Shown: positions 1 to 5,899, numbered from the stretch's first letter. The stretch: 6,090 bases of DNA from Lachnospiraceae bacterium (GCA_017477805.1 JAFUUM010000071.1:1-6090); one strand, 5' to 3'. Numbers and translations: made by a program. Notes: generated by a model not told the origin, from the letters alone.

Positions 1-40
1 TGAAAATTTTACAAATATTTTTTCATGCCGTTTTAAAGGC

Positions 41-77
41 ACAAAAATAAAGGCTCCCACGGGTTGTGAGAGCCTTT
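41..77 (-). terminator. Intrinsic terminator of the H1-like gene
   Basis: Read on the minus strand, 77-49 folds into a hairpin. An 8-bp outer stem (AAAGGCTC paired with GAGCCTTT) is followed by one C/A mismatch, three more pairs (GTG/CAC) and a 5-nt loop. The strand then continues into a U-rich tract (TTATTTTTGT, about 50-41). It begins 22 bp beyond the stop codon of the H1-like gene, the normal place for a Rho-independent terminator. Positions 1-40 beyond it are AT-rich and I see no gene in them. Confidence 0.85.
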
Positions 78-99
78 GCTGATCATGCGGTTGCCATAT

Positions 100-489
100 T
101 TATTTAAAGAAACTGCTGACGGTATTCATGATGGTCTTGTTATCCAGGATGGAATTTAAGATCCCGCTGAGCTGGGACTTCTCTCCTTTCAAGAGAGCCA
201 TGGCTGCCTTCTTGGTGTCCCCATCCGCTGCCCGGTACAGTTCCAGAAGCTTCTTCTCCGTAGCGGTGACCTTTACGGAAGTTCCGGAAGTCTTTGCCGC
301 GGTGCTTGCCGGCTTCTTCGCTGCGGGCTTCTTTGCTGCTGCAGGCTTTTTCGTCGTCGTTGTCTTCTTCGCCGTGGTCTTCTTCGCAGTTGTCTCAGCC
401 GTAGTCTTCTTTGTTGCAGGCTTCTTCGCAGTTGTCTTAGCCGTAGTCTTCTTTGCCGTTGTTTTTGCTGTCGTTTTAGCTGTTGCCAT
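100..489 (-). CDS. Histone H1-like Ala/Lys/Thr-rich DNA-binding protein (129 aa)
   Basis: The protein has two parts. Residues 1-68 are a low-complexity tail of KTTAK, AKKTT and AKKPA-type units, rich in Lys, Thr, Ala and Pro and with no hydrophobic core. This resembles eukaryotic H1 tails and bacterial H1-like proteins such as HctB and AlgP. Residues 72-129 are a compact, predicted helical domain (TEKKLLELYRAADGDTKKAA, then a Leu/Ile-rich segment ending in SSFFK). The tail probably binds DNA or RNA electrostatically; the role of the C-terminal domain is unknown to me. The start at 489 is chosen because AGGAGG lies 7 nt upstream. A longer in-frame start at 585 exists, but its extra 32 codons would run through that ribosome binding site and a good -10 element. 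The gene is monocistronic, with its own promoter and terminator. The H1-like description is safe; the physiological role (nucleoid compaction or other) is inferred. Confidence 0.85.
   Translation of the reverse strand: MATAKTTAKTTAKKTTAKTTAKKPATKKTTAETTAKKTTAKKTTTTKKPAAAKKPAAKKPASTAAKTSGTSVKVTATEKKLLELYRAADGDTKKAAMALLKGEKSQLSGILNSILDNKTIMNTVSSFFK
379..455 (-). repeat. 42-bp period direct repeat in the H1-like tail
   Basis: Positions 379-413 and 421-455 match at 34 of 35 bases, with a 42-bp (14-codon) period. The single difference changes a codon from AAG (Lys) to GAG (Glu), giving KTTAK in one copy and ETTAK in the other. This nearly perfect DNA identity, beyond what the amino-acid repeat needs, points to a recent unit duplication by slippage or unequal exchange. 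Confidence 0.8.
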
Positions 490-496
490 ACCCTCT

Positions 497-502
497 CCTC
501 CT
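497..502 (-). promoter_or_regulatory. Ribosome binding site fixing the H1-like start
   Basis: AGGAGG on the minus strand, 7 nt before the ATG at 489. It supports the 129-aa form over the 161-aa open frame. Confidence 0.85.
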
Positions 503-525
503 TTTTTGTTTCCGGTTTCTTCTTC

Positions 526-534
526 ATCATAGCA
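526..534 (-). promoter_or_regulatory. Candidate extended -10 promoter for the H1-like gene
   Basis: The minus strand reads TGCTATGAT: a TATGAT hexamer (5 of 6 to TATAAT) preceded by the TGn extended -10 motif. Transcription would start near 519, giving a 5' leader of about 30 nt that contains the ribosome binding site. No good -35 hexamer sits at 17 nt; a TTGAAA lies 24 nt upstream of the hexamer, which is too far. Extended -10 promoters can work without a -35. Inferred from sequence only. Confidence 0.45.
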
Positions 535-865
535 CTTTTGCTGCTCTTTTTCCTTTTTCAAACGGGTGAATGTGCTTAAATCCACTGTGTTACGTACCTT
601 TAGCCACAGTTTTCCGGTTCTTTCTTCTTTTTCTTTCCATTAACCTGTGACTAAAACACACTGTTTTCACGTTCCAAGCACAATTTCTCTTTTTTCCCTG
701 GCCGCCGACGCAGAAAACTGTGGCTAAGTCAATCTGCCCCCAATCGTTTAGGCACAACCGCCCATTTTTGTCGCAGGATACAAAAAATGCCATGGGAGAA
801 AACAGGAATAGAAGGTCCCTGCCGGTTGAAGGGCCACGGGCGGGAAGCCGGCACAGAAAAGCAGC
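535..865. other. Gene-free intergenic region
   Basis: About 330 bp between the H1-like promoter and the tld operon terminator. Apart from the inverted-repeat element at 600-727, I see only a weak GC-rich hairpin (TGCCGG at 820-825 with CCGGCA at 848-853) that has no U-tract. The open frames crossing it lack ribosome binding sites and family-like sequence. Confidence 0.6.
600..727. repeat. 15-bp perfect inverted repeat enclosing 98 bp, with an internal palindrome
   Basis: TTAGCCACAGTTTTC at 600-614 is repeated as its exact reverse complement at 713-727. Between the arms, 647-670 holds a second imperfect palindrome (GTGA, CT bulge, AAAACA, CAC loop, TGTTTT, CAC). It brings a third related copy, TTAGTCACAG, on the minus strand at 654-645. 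The ten-base motif TTAGYCACAG therefore occurs three times within 128 bp. The element lies about 110 to 240 bp upstream of the H1-like start, in non-coding DNA. It could be a small non-autonomous element, a protein-binding array or a structured RNA. There is no U-tract after either arm and no evident target-site duplication. Confidence 0.6.
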
Positions 866-907
866 AAAAAATCCCTACAGGTCGTTCCATTTGACTTGTA
901 GGGATTT
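866..907 (-). terminator. Intrinsic terminator of the tldD-tldE operon
   Basis: On the minus strand, 907-893 pairs with 883-869: AAATCCCTACA with TGTAGGGATTT, plus a G-U wobble and three more pairs (GTC/GAC), around a 9-nt loop. The strand then runs through six consecutive U residues (871-866). This is a long, strong Rho-independent terminator. It starts about 100 bp past the tldE stop; the intervening DNA holds the degenerate copies of the tldE tail. Confidence 0.9.
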
Positions 908-922
908 ATCTTGTTTATTACT

Positions 923-1039
923 TATTCAATTCTTTTTTCCGGAGATCAGGGCACGTTCTGCCTAGTCTATTATTTTTCCGGTGATCAGAACATGCTCCAT
1001 TGTTTCTCTCTATTTTCCGGAGATCAGGACGTGCTCCGC
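923..1039 (-). repeat. 39-bp in-frame tandem triplication of the tldE 3' end
   Basis: There are three units of exactly 39 bp: 1039-1001, 1000-962 and 961-923. The first 27 bases of each are similar; units 2 and 3 each match unit 1 at 22 of 27. Unit 1 encodes the true C-terminus AEHVLISGK followed by TAG. Unit 2, read in the same frame past the stop, would give MEHVLITGK and unit 3 AERALISGK. The last 12 bases of the units have diverged. Two of the three third-position changes in unit 2 are synonymous (CAC/CAT, GTC/GTT). Confidence 0.85.
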
Positions 1040-2317
1040 TTTCACATAGGGCACAACCATGCCGCCGTCGCAGACAGTCTCCTTGGAGATCTCGGTGATG
1101 TTCTGCAGGAGGTCGGAGATCTTGAAGCTGATCATGGTCTCCATGACTGCATTCACGATCTTACCGTCTTCCACATAGAAGGCGTTTTTGGCAACGCCTG
1201 CAAGCTCGGTGTTGGCCGAGGGAAGTCCGCAGGAAACGGAACCCACGATGAGGCCCTTCTTCACCCCTGCAATCATGTCTTCCAAAGCGGTGTTACCGGG
1301 CTCAATAATGAGGTCGAAGCCGGAGTTCTTTGCACACTCTGTCTTGCACTTGTTGGCGGTATAAAGGTTGACGGCAAAGCTCTTCAGAACGCCGTCCTTG
1401 ATGGCATCATAGTCCTCGGAACGGAAGCCGTCTTCCGTGTGGACTTCATGTCCGACAATGCGCTCGTCCCAAGGTCTTAGACCCACCGTCAGAAGATCCG
1501 CTGCAACCTTTTCTCCCATCTTGTCTTTCCAGAGACTGGTCCGGTCCTGGATCACGCTGTCGTCGATGAGTACGCCAAGGCCGTAGTACAGTACCTGGGC
1601 AAAACAATCCGGGGTAAAGATCACGGGGCCTTCAAACTTGCCCTCGATGGTCATGGGATCCAGTGATTTCTGGGCATATTCCAGAGCTGTCCGGACATTG
1701 CCGAGTTCGATGAAGGGAGTGTCAAGGTCCTTCATGGCAACATAACTACCGGACATACCGGTGGTCTTATCCCCCTCATGACCCGCAAAGGTCACGGTAA
1801 ATGCATAATAACCGGAAGTCACTTCGTCTTCGCTGCCGTTGGTACTGCGATAGATGCCGTGGCTGCGAACGTACTTTAAGATCATGGTCCGCATCATGAT
1901 GCGCGGATAGTTCTCCTTGATCTCCTTTGCCAGTTCTGCGCCTCTCTCCAGGAGTTTGTCCACATCAGGCTCTAAGGGACCGAAAGAAAACTCTTCGGGT
2001 GTCAATCCGGGGGCGATGTCGTAATAAGGCTCTGCCACGCCCGATGCAGATGCTGCAATGGCATCCTCCACCGCCTGCTTTAAGTTCTCTTCATTTAACT
2101 GGTTTGTTACGGTCTTTCCGGGCTTCTGGTCTGCGATCACGGAAACGGATGCAGAGGTATCAAAAAGGGTACGGAACAGGGAAAACTCAAAGTTGTCCAT
2201 GGTGATCTCTCTGGTCTCTGTTTCCGTAACGGTGTACTGGGCCTTTAAATCCTTTTGCTCTTTCTTTTTCTCTTCCAGGATCTTTGTTAACAGATCCGAT
2301 GCTTCTCGGATATCCAT
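1010..2317 (-). CDS. tldE: TldE/PmbA-family protein, non-catalytic partner of TldD (435 aa)
   Basis: It belongs to the TldD/PmbA (U62) family and corresponds to TldE (PmbA), which pairs with TldD to form a protease. In E. coli the pair acts in microcin B17 maturation and in breakdown of the CcdA antitoxin. No HExxxH motif is present; the only similar string, GHEGDKT near residue 179, does not fit, and TldE subunits normally lack the zinc site. The C-terminal family signature is clear: a Gly-rich stretch at 350-372 (GVKKGLIVGS...GLPSAN), then ELAGVAKNAFYVEDGKIVNA at 371-390, where the family has G-x-I-E-x-G-x-I. Length is near the usual 440-450 aa. The ATG follows the tldD stop after 2 nt. Its ribosome binding site (GGGAGGGAGA) lies inside the last tldD codons, so translational coupling is very likely. 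The gene ends at TAG, beyond which lie two degenerate copies of its final codons. Confidence 0.9.
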   Translation of the reverse strand: MDIREASDLLTKILEEKKKEQKDLKAQYTVTETETREITMDNFEFSLFRTLFDTSASVSVIADQKPGKTVTNQLNEENLKQAVEDAIAASASGVAEPYYDIAPGLTPEEFSFGPLEPDVDKLLERGAELAKEIKENYPRIMMRTMILKYVRSHGIYRSTNGSEDEVTSGYYAFTVTFAGHEGDKTTGMSGSYVAMKDLDTPFIELGNVRTALEYAQKSLDPMTIEGKFEGPVIFTPDCFAQVLYYGLGVLIDDSVIQDRTSLWKDKMGEKVAADLLTVGLRPWDERIVGHEVHTEDGFRSEDYDAIKDGVLKSFAVNLYTANKCKTECAKNSGFDLIIEPGNTALEDMIAGVKKGLIVGSVSCGLPSANTELAGVAKNAFYVEDGKIVNAVMETMISFKISDLLQNITEISKETVCDGGMVVPYVKAEHVLISGK

Positions 2318-2319
2318 GC

Positions 2320-3705
2320 TTATCTCCCTCCCATGTTGATCTTACATTTGATGGCAGGGCCTCCCATGGATACTGCCATAGGCTGCTTCTTTCCGCAGGT
2401 TCCCCAGGATACGCATTTTACCTGATCGGCCACCATATCCACGGTCTTCATCAAGTCGAAGGCAACGCCGGAAACGGTGGTGTCCAGGATGGCTTTTCCC
2501 AGTTTTCCGTTCTTGATCTCGTAGCCCATGTTGATACCGAACATGAACTCACCGGTCAAGTCGGCCTGGCCGTTGCCGGTATGCTCCAGATAATAACCGT
2601 CTTCCACGGAAGCGATCATATCTTCCAGTTTATCCTTGCCAGGCAGTACCAAGGTATTTCTCATACGGACCAGAGGCTCGTCGGAGAAAGTCCAGCCTCT
2701 TGCGTTACCGCAGGGATTTACGCCGTAGCGCTGTGCGCTCTCCCGGTCATGCATGTAGCCTTTTAAGATACCGTTTTCGATAAGAACGGCATCTTCTGCC
2801 TTTACGCCCTCATCGTCCACGTAAACGGGAAGGATAGGTGCGCCGAAAGGTGTGGTATTTGCGTAGTCCACGATGCTGATGAGTTCGGATGCCACCTGCT
2901 TGTTCAGGTTGGGACCTGCTACGGATCCCGCATCCACAAGATCGGATTCTACGGTATGTCCCACTGCTTCGTGAGCGATCATGCCGGCCACCGCAGGGTC
3001 GAGGATCACGGTGTTCATGCCGGCACGGGCATAAACGCCCTCTGCCTTCTGACAGAGTTTGTTGTACAGGGTATCGATCTTTTCATAGACTGCATTCCAG
3101 TCTTTAAAGTGATCATCGATGTTGCCAAGACCGCCGAAGGCTTCCGCTAACTCCACGGGCTGTCCCTGATTGCTCTCCTTGGTCAGGGTGGTATATACGG
3201 TGATGCGGGGATAAGTCACATGAGCATCCTCCGCGTCGGAGGTGTAGATCCACTTCTCCATGGTGTCTTCCCTGTAGACCACGCTGCGGCTGAGGAGATC
3301 TTTATACTTCTCCGCAATATACGCATCCAGCTGTTTGCAGACATCCACAATGCGCTTTTGCTCAAAATCGATGATGAAACGTTCTGCCAGGAATTCTCCT
3401 CTTCCCACGGCAGGATATGCGGGCTTTTTGCTGCCTGCATACTTACTTAAATAGCCTGCATTCTCGGTTGCGGCAACGATGACTTTTTTCGCTGCTTCGG
3501 GAGAATACTCGGCGGAAGAAGCAAATCCGTTTACCCCGTTTTTATACACTTTCGCGGATACGCCGCGTTCATTGGACCTGGCGTTTTCCACCAGGGCGCC
3601 GTTTCGGATCACCACTCTGCGTACGCGGTTCTCCTGCCCTCGAAGGACCGACTGTGCGCCGGTCTCAAATAGGGACTTTTGTGCTCTCAACACATCTTCC
3701 AGCAT
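2320..3705 (-). CDS. tldD: TldD metalloprotease, catalytic subunit (461 aa)
   Basis: It is the catalytic subunit of the TldD/TldE cytosolic protease, which cleaves unfolded peptides passing between the two subunits. The HExxxH zinc motif is present as HEAVGH at residues 245-250. The third ligand of the family, a Cys in a CGK motif near the C-terminus, is present as TCGKK (Cys437). Other family landmarks are VDDEG (296-300), IENGILKGYMHD (309-320, close to the E. coli TldD segment), LPGKDKLEDMIASVEDG (354-370) and the final GGPAIKCKIN segment. There is no signal peptide. Length is close to the usual 450-480 aa. The start at 3705 has AGGAGG 5 nt upstream. It lies 15 bp after the 453-aa gene and 2 bp before tldE, so the three are surely co-transcribed. 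With all zinc ligands kept, the enzyme should be active; its substrate in this organism is unknown. Confidence 0.94.
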   Translation of the reverse strand: MLEDVLRAQKSLFETGAQSVLRGQENRVRRVVIRNGALVENARSNERGVSAKVYKNGVNGFASSAEYSPEAAKKVIVAATENAGYLSKYAGSKKPAYPAVGRGEFLAERFIIDFEQKRIVDVCKQLDAYIAEKYKDLLSRSVVYREDTMEKWIYTSDAEDAHVTYPRITVYTTLTKESNQGQPVELAEAFGGLGNIDDHFKDWNAVYEKIDTLYNKLCQKAEGVYARAGMNTVILDPAVAGMIAHEAVGHTVESDLVDAGSVAGPNLNKQVASELISIVDYANTTPFGAPILPVYVDDEGVKAEDAVLIENGILKGYMHDRESAQRYGVNPCGNARGWTFSDEPLVRMRNTLVLPGKDKLEDMIASVEDGYYLEHTGNGQADLTGEFMFGINMGYEIKNGKLGKAILDTTVSGVAFDLMKTVDMVADQVKCVSWGTCGKKQPMAVSMGGPAIKCKINMGGR

Positions 3706-3720
3706 GTTTTCCTCCTGTAC

Positions 3721-5082
3721 CTATAAAACGTATTTGTCCGCATTGATGAGGCGGACATTTTGTTCGGTGGTGGAAGCAGTAGTTTCCCCCTGCTCCTCCG
3801 GATCCTCTTCCACGTCCTCAGAAGTCGCCCCGGATGCGCCGAACAACGCATTCATGATACCACCAACCAGGCCGTTTGTCTGTACGTTTCCGCTGTTTTT
3901 CCCGCTGTTTCCGCCTTTTCCGCCTCGGATCATGGCCACATCCGTGGAAACTGCACCGATGGCCCCTGCCTGCTCGGCGCTGCAGCGGATCAGAGCAATG
4001 TCCCAAATGGTGAGACGGTCATAGATCATCTCCACGGGGATCTCGGGGTCGATGGTCAGGGTAGCAATATCCGTCAGCTCAATTCCCTCTTTATACCGTT
4101 CCACGGTCTGCTTATCCAGGTAATAGGTAGCAAGATCGTTGATCCGGTGCTTTGCGGATTTTCCCCGGAATTCCAGTTCTTCCGCTTCCACATCCGGGAT
4201 CTTCCGAAAGGCTTCTTCCTGATCGGCGGAGACGGTGAGTTTTCCTTTCACCACAAGCTTTTTGATCTGGGGGCAAAGCGTTGTCAAATCTGCGTCCTTG
4301 GCAAAAGCCGCATCGCCTTCGATATAGAGATTGCCGTTTCCCCGTTTGACCAGGTTCTCGTTGATCTCCGTATCATCCTTCACATAAAAAGCTCCTGCGG
4401 GGATCACCCGAAGTTCCGTCTTTTCATCCACCAGCTGAACACCGGTATTTACCTGATCTTCATGGAGCACTGCCAGCTTTGTCAGGAAAGAAACATGCTT
4501 TGCCGCCAGGGTCTGGATGTCCGCTTCGGCGGAAAAGATCACGGTATTTGCGACAAAGTATCTTGCATTCTCTCTTGCCCGCAGGGCAAAGTACTGGTCC
4601 ACGGTAAAGGTATGATCCAAAAGGATGCAGTCATCGGGATAAACGATTGTGGGACCGTTGTGAGCGATCTGGGGCAGGGAGCCTCCGAGACTTCTGGGGT
4701 AGGTCATGGGACCGTTTAAAACGATCTTCTCAAGGCTCCGAAGGGTCGCCTCCGATCCCTTTTCGATGGTCAGAGGGCCGTTTAATTTCAGAAGCGTATG
4801 AGGTGCAAAAACCGTATCTCCGGTGATGACATAGGGACCGTTGACGGTCTTGACTTCCGGATCGATATCCGCTTCCCCGTCGGATAATTCGATGGTGTTG
4901 TCGCTGTTGATGGACACCTGCAGGCGGTTGAGGACGCCCTTACTGTAATCGTTGACGATCATCATGTCGGAATTGATCAGGATAGCCTCGTAGTTTTCAT
5001 AGTTCTCCGATTTGATCTTTCTGGTGTCGCAGATGGCTGCGTTTACAATGAGTTTTGTCGGATTCTTGGACAGTTGTGTCAT
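3721..5082 (-). CDS. Unknown protein with Asn-Gly-Pro repeats and beta-solenoid character (453 aa)
   Basis: I do not recognise a named family. The start at 5082 has GGGAGG 6 nt upstream. There is no signal peptide, no membrane segment and no zinc or nucleotide motif. Four irregular units carry NGP at residues 81-83, 101-103, 123-125 and 142-144, spaced about 19-22 residues, with alternating hydrophobic residues after each (YVITGDT, LTIEKGS). Later segments (NLYIEGDAAF at 251-260, LVVKGKLTVSADQ at 276-288) repeat the same short-strand and turn pattern. This suggests a right-handed beta-helix or bactofilin-like scaffold. Residues 387-440 are low-complexity: Gly/Asn/Ser-rich, then acidic and Thr/Ser-rich, probably a flexible linker before a short conserved-looking tail (NVRLINADKYVL). 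It is the first gene of the tldDE transcription unit, and a candidate ECF promoter sits in front of it. It could be a substrate, scaffold or partner of TldDE; this is inference. Confidence 0.85.
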   Translation of the reverse strand: MTQLSKNPTKLIVNAAICDTRKIKSENYENYEAILINSDMMIVNDYSKGVLNRLQVSINSDNTIELSDGEADIDPEVKTVNGPYVITGDTVFAPHTLLKLNGPLTIEKGSEATLRSLEKIVLNGPMTYPRSLGGSLPQIAHNGPTIVYPDDCILLDHTFTVDQYFALRARENARYFVANTVIFSAEADIQTLAAKHVSFLTKLAVLHEDQVNTGVQLVDEKTELRVIPAGAFYVKDDTEINENLVKRGNGNLYIEGDAAFAKDADLTTLCPQIKKLVVKGKLTVSADQEEAFRKIPDVEAEELEFRGKSAKHRINDLATYYLDKQTVERYKEGIELTDIATLTIDPEIPVEMIYDRLTIWDIALIRCSAEQAGAIGAVSTDVAMIRGGKGGNSGKNSGNVQTNGLVGGIMNALFGASGATSEDVEEDPEEQGETTASTTEQNVRLINADKYVL

Positions 5083-5132
5083 GGATTTCCTCCCTGGTTA
5101 CATGTATTTTGACTCGTTTTACTTTGTCATTT

Positions 5133-5158
5133 TTCGTTTTTACGGCCGGGGCGTTTCA
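5133..5158 (-). promoter_or_regulatory. Candidate ECF-sigma promoter for the 453-aa gene and tldDE
   Basis: The minus strand has TGAAAC (5158-5153), a 16-nt spacer ending in AAAAA, then CGAA (5136-5133). The Bacillus SigW/SigM-type ECF consensus is TGAAAC, 16 nt, CGTA or CGTC, so the -35 and spacing match exactly and the -10 has one or two differences. It lies in the 122-bp gap between the ECF sigma gene and the 453-aa gene. Transcription would start near 5125, leaving a leader of about 45 nt. This is a pattern match only. Confidence 0.4.
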
Positions 5159-5204
5159 GTTCGATCCGGTTCTTCCGCGCTCTTACGCCGGGACTTTGGC
5201 TCTA

Positions 5205-5675
5205 TCATCTTCCGGATAACGCCGTCCGCAAAAGCGTCCTCGCGTTGGATAATTTGGCCCGGACGGTGCCCGGGGGCAGGCCGTAGATCTCGCCGATCTG
5301 AGTGGAACTTAGGCCCTCCACATACCGGAGGACAAAGATCTTCCGGTCGATGCCGGGCAGGGTCTGCAGGAGCTGTGCGATCTCGATCTCCGCGTACTCA
5401 TCCGGTGTCACTCCCCCCTGTTCCGGCAATTCCTCCACCATGCATTCTTTGGATGTGTGGCGGATCCGGTCGATATAGAGGTTCCGGATGGTCCGGTAGA
5501 GCCAGGCCTTTGCCTGTTCTTCCCGAAGGGAGGTGACTGTTGTCTCATGCTGCAAAGCCTTCACAAAGCCCTCCTGCACAAGCTCCCTGGCGGTCTCGTT
5601 ATTGCCCGTCATGCCCCTGCACCAGCGGATCAGTTCTGTATGATAGTTTGTATAAAGCGCTTCAATTCCTGCCAT
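5205..5675 (-). CDS. ECF-type RNA polymerase sigma factor (156 aa)
   Basis: It is a small group 4 sigma factor with only regions 2 and 4. Region 2 spans about residues 5-75: ALYTNYHTELIRW, then TARELVQEGFVKAL (core RNA polymerase binding) and AWLYRTIRNLYIDRIRH (-10 recognition). Region 4 spans about 100-153: LQTLPGIDRKIFVLRYVEGLSSTQIGEI..., with the helix-turn-helix at about 122-150 (-35 recognition). Length is typical. The start at 5675 is forced: in this frame a TGA lies four codons upstream with no start codon between. Its own ribosome binding site is poor (GGGAGAGG at 13 nt), so translation may depend on the upstream small gene, which overlaps it by 46 bp in another frame. It ends in TGA TAG. 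No membrane anti-sigma gene is visible next to it; the following gene encodes a soluble-looking protein. Confidence 0.93.
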   Translation of the reverse strand: MAGIEALYTNYHTELIRWCRGMTGNNETARELVQEGFVKALQHETTVTSLREEQAKAWLYRTIRNLYIDRIRHTSKECMVEELPEQGGVTPDEYAEIEIAQLLQTLPGIDRKIFVLRYVEGLSSTQIGEIYGLPPGTVRAKLSNARTLLRTALSGR

Positions 5676-5773
5676 CTGGTGCGTTCATCCTCTCCCGGAT
5701 ATGTTTCTTTATCTGCATACATACGCTCTTTGGCCGTAAACATCAGCATGTCGAGGTCAATCAAATTGGGCAT
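5630..5773 (-). CDS. Small protein (47 aa) overlapping the ECF sigma start
   Basis: This short frame starts MPNLIDLDMLMFTAKERMYA and ends RFIQTIIQN followed by TGA. It has the strongest ribosome binding site of the window (AAAAGGAGGAG, 8-nt spacing). It overlaps the first 46 bp of the sigma gene in a different frame. It is charged (many K, R, E, D), has two likely amphipathic helices (residues about 5-20 and 31-46), no signal peptide and no membrane span. I know no family. A job as a leader that couples translation to the sigma gene, as a soluble anti-sigma or co-factor peptide, or as a TldDE substrate is possible; all of these are inference. It is the first gene after the promoter at 5870-5899. 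Confidence 0.7.
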   Translation of the reverse strand: MPNLIDLDMLMFTAKERMYADKETYPGEDERTRWQELKRFIQTIIQN

Positions 5774-5781
5774 ATTCGTCT

Positions 5782-5787
5782 CCTCCT
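5782..5787 (-). promoter_or_regulatory. Strong ribosome binding site of the 47-aa gene
   Basis: AGGAGG within AAAAGGAGGAG, 8 nt before the ATG at 5773. It is the main argument that the small frame is translated, since no other start codon follows it at a usable distance. Confidence 0.8.
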
Positions 5788-5869
5788 TTTATCGCAATCA
5801 CTGTTTTCGGTTACGTTTTAAAAGGCCTTCATTTATAGAGACGGATATGCCCGTTCAACTGTTGGAAAA

Positions 5870-5899
5870 ATTATAAAATTTTTTTCATCGTATCTTCAA
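5870..5899 (-). promoter_or_regulatory. Candidate sigma-A promoter for the small gene and ECF sigma gene
   Basis: On the minus strand TTGAAG (5899-5894, 4 of 6 to TTGACA) is followed after 18 nt by a perfect TATAAT (5875-5870). The -35 hexamer lies in the last codons of the AlkD-like gene. Start of transcription would be near 5863, giving a leader of about 90 nt. No convincing copy of the TGAAAC-type motif is present here, so the sigma gene seems to be read by the housekeeping sigma factor. Confidence 0.5.

Noticed and set aside
128..532. Plus-strand 134-codon frame rich in Ala, Phe and Val, looking like a membrane protein
   Set aside because: It is the antisense reading of the Lys/Thr/Ala repeat codons; there is no ribosome binding site and the true gene lies on the other strand.
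490..585. 32-codon N-terminal extension of the H1-like protein (start at 585)
   Set aside because: It would read through the AGGAGG site and the extended -10 element, has no ribosome binding site of its own and looks unlike the repeat tail.
600..727. DnaA boxes or a replication origin
   Set aside because: All three TTAGYCACA copies carry G instead of A or T at position 4. There is no AT-rich unwinding element and no dnaA or dnaN gene nearby.
590..793. Minus-strand 67-codon frame in the intergenic region
   Set aside because: No ribosome binding site before 793, no family-like sequence, and it crosses the inverted-repeat element.
911..1480. Plus-strand 189-codon frame with three FSGDQ repeats
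   Set aside because: It is the complement of tldE and its tandem tail copies. The repeats are explained by the 39-bp duplication in the tldE frame.
3760..4719. Plus-strand 319-codon frame
   Set aside because: It is antisense to the 453-aa gene, with no ribosome binding site and no recognisable domain; the minus-strand gene has a good start site and operon spacing.
5774..5815. ECF autoregulatory promoter GTAAC, 15 nt, CGAT before the 47-aa gene
   Set aside because: The spacing is 1-2 nt short, and transcription would begin inside the ribosome binding site.
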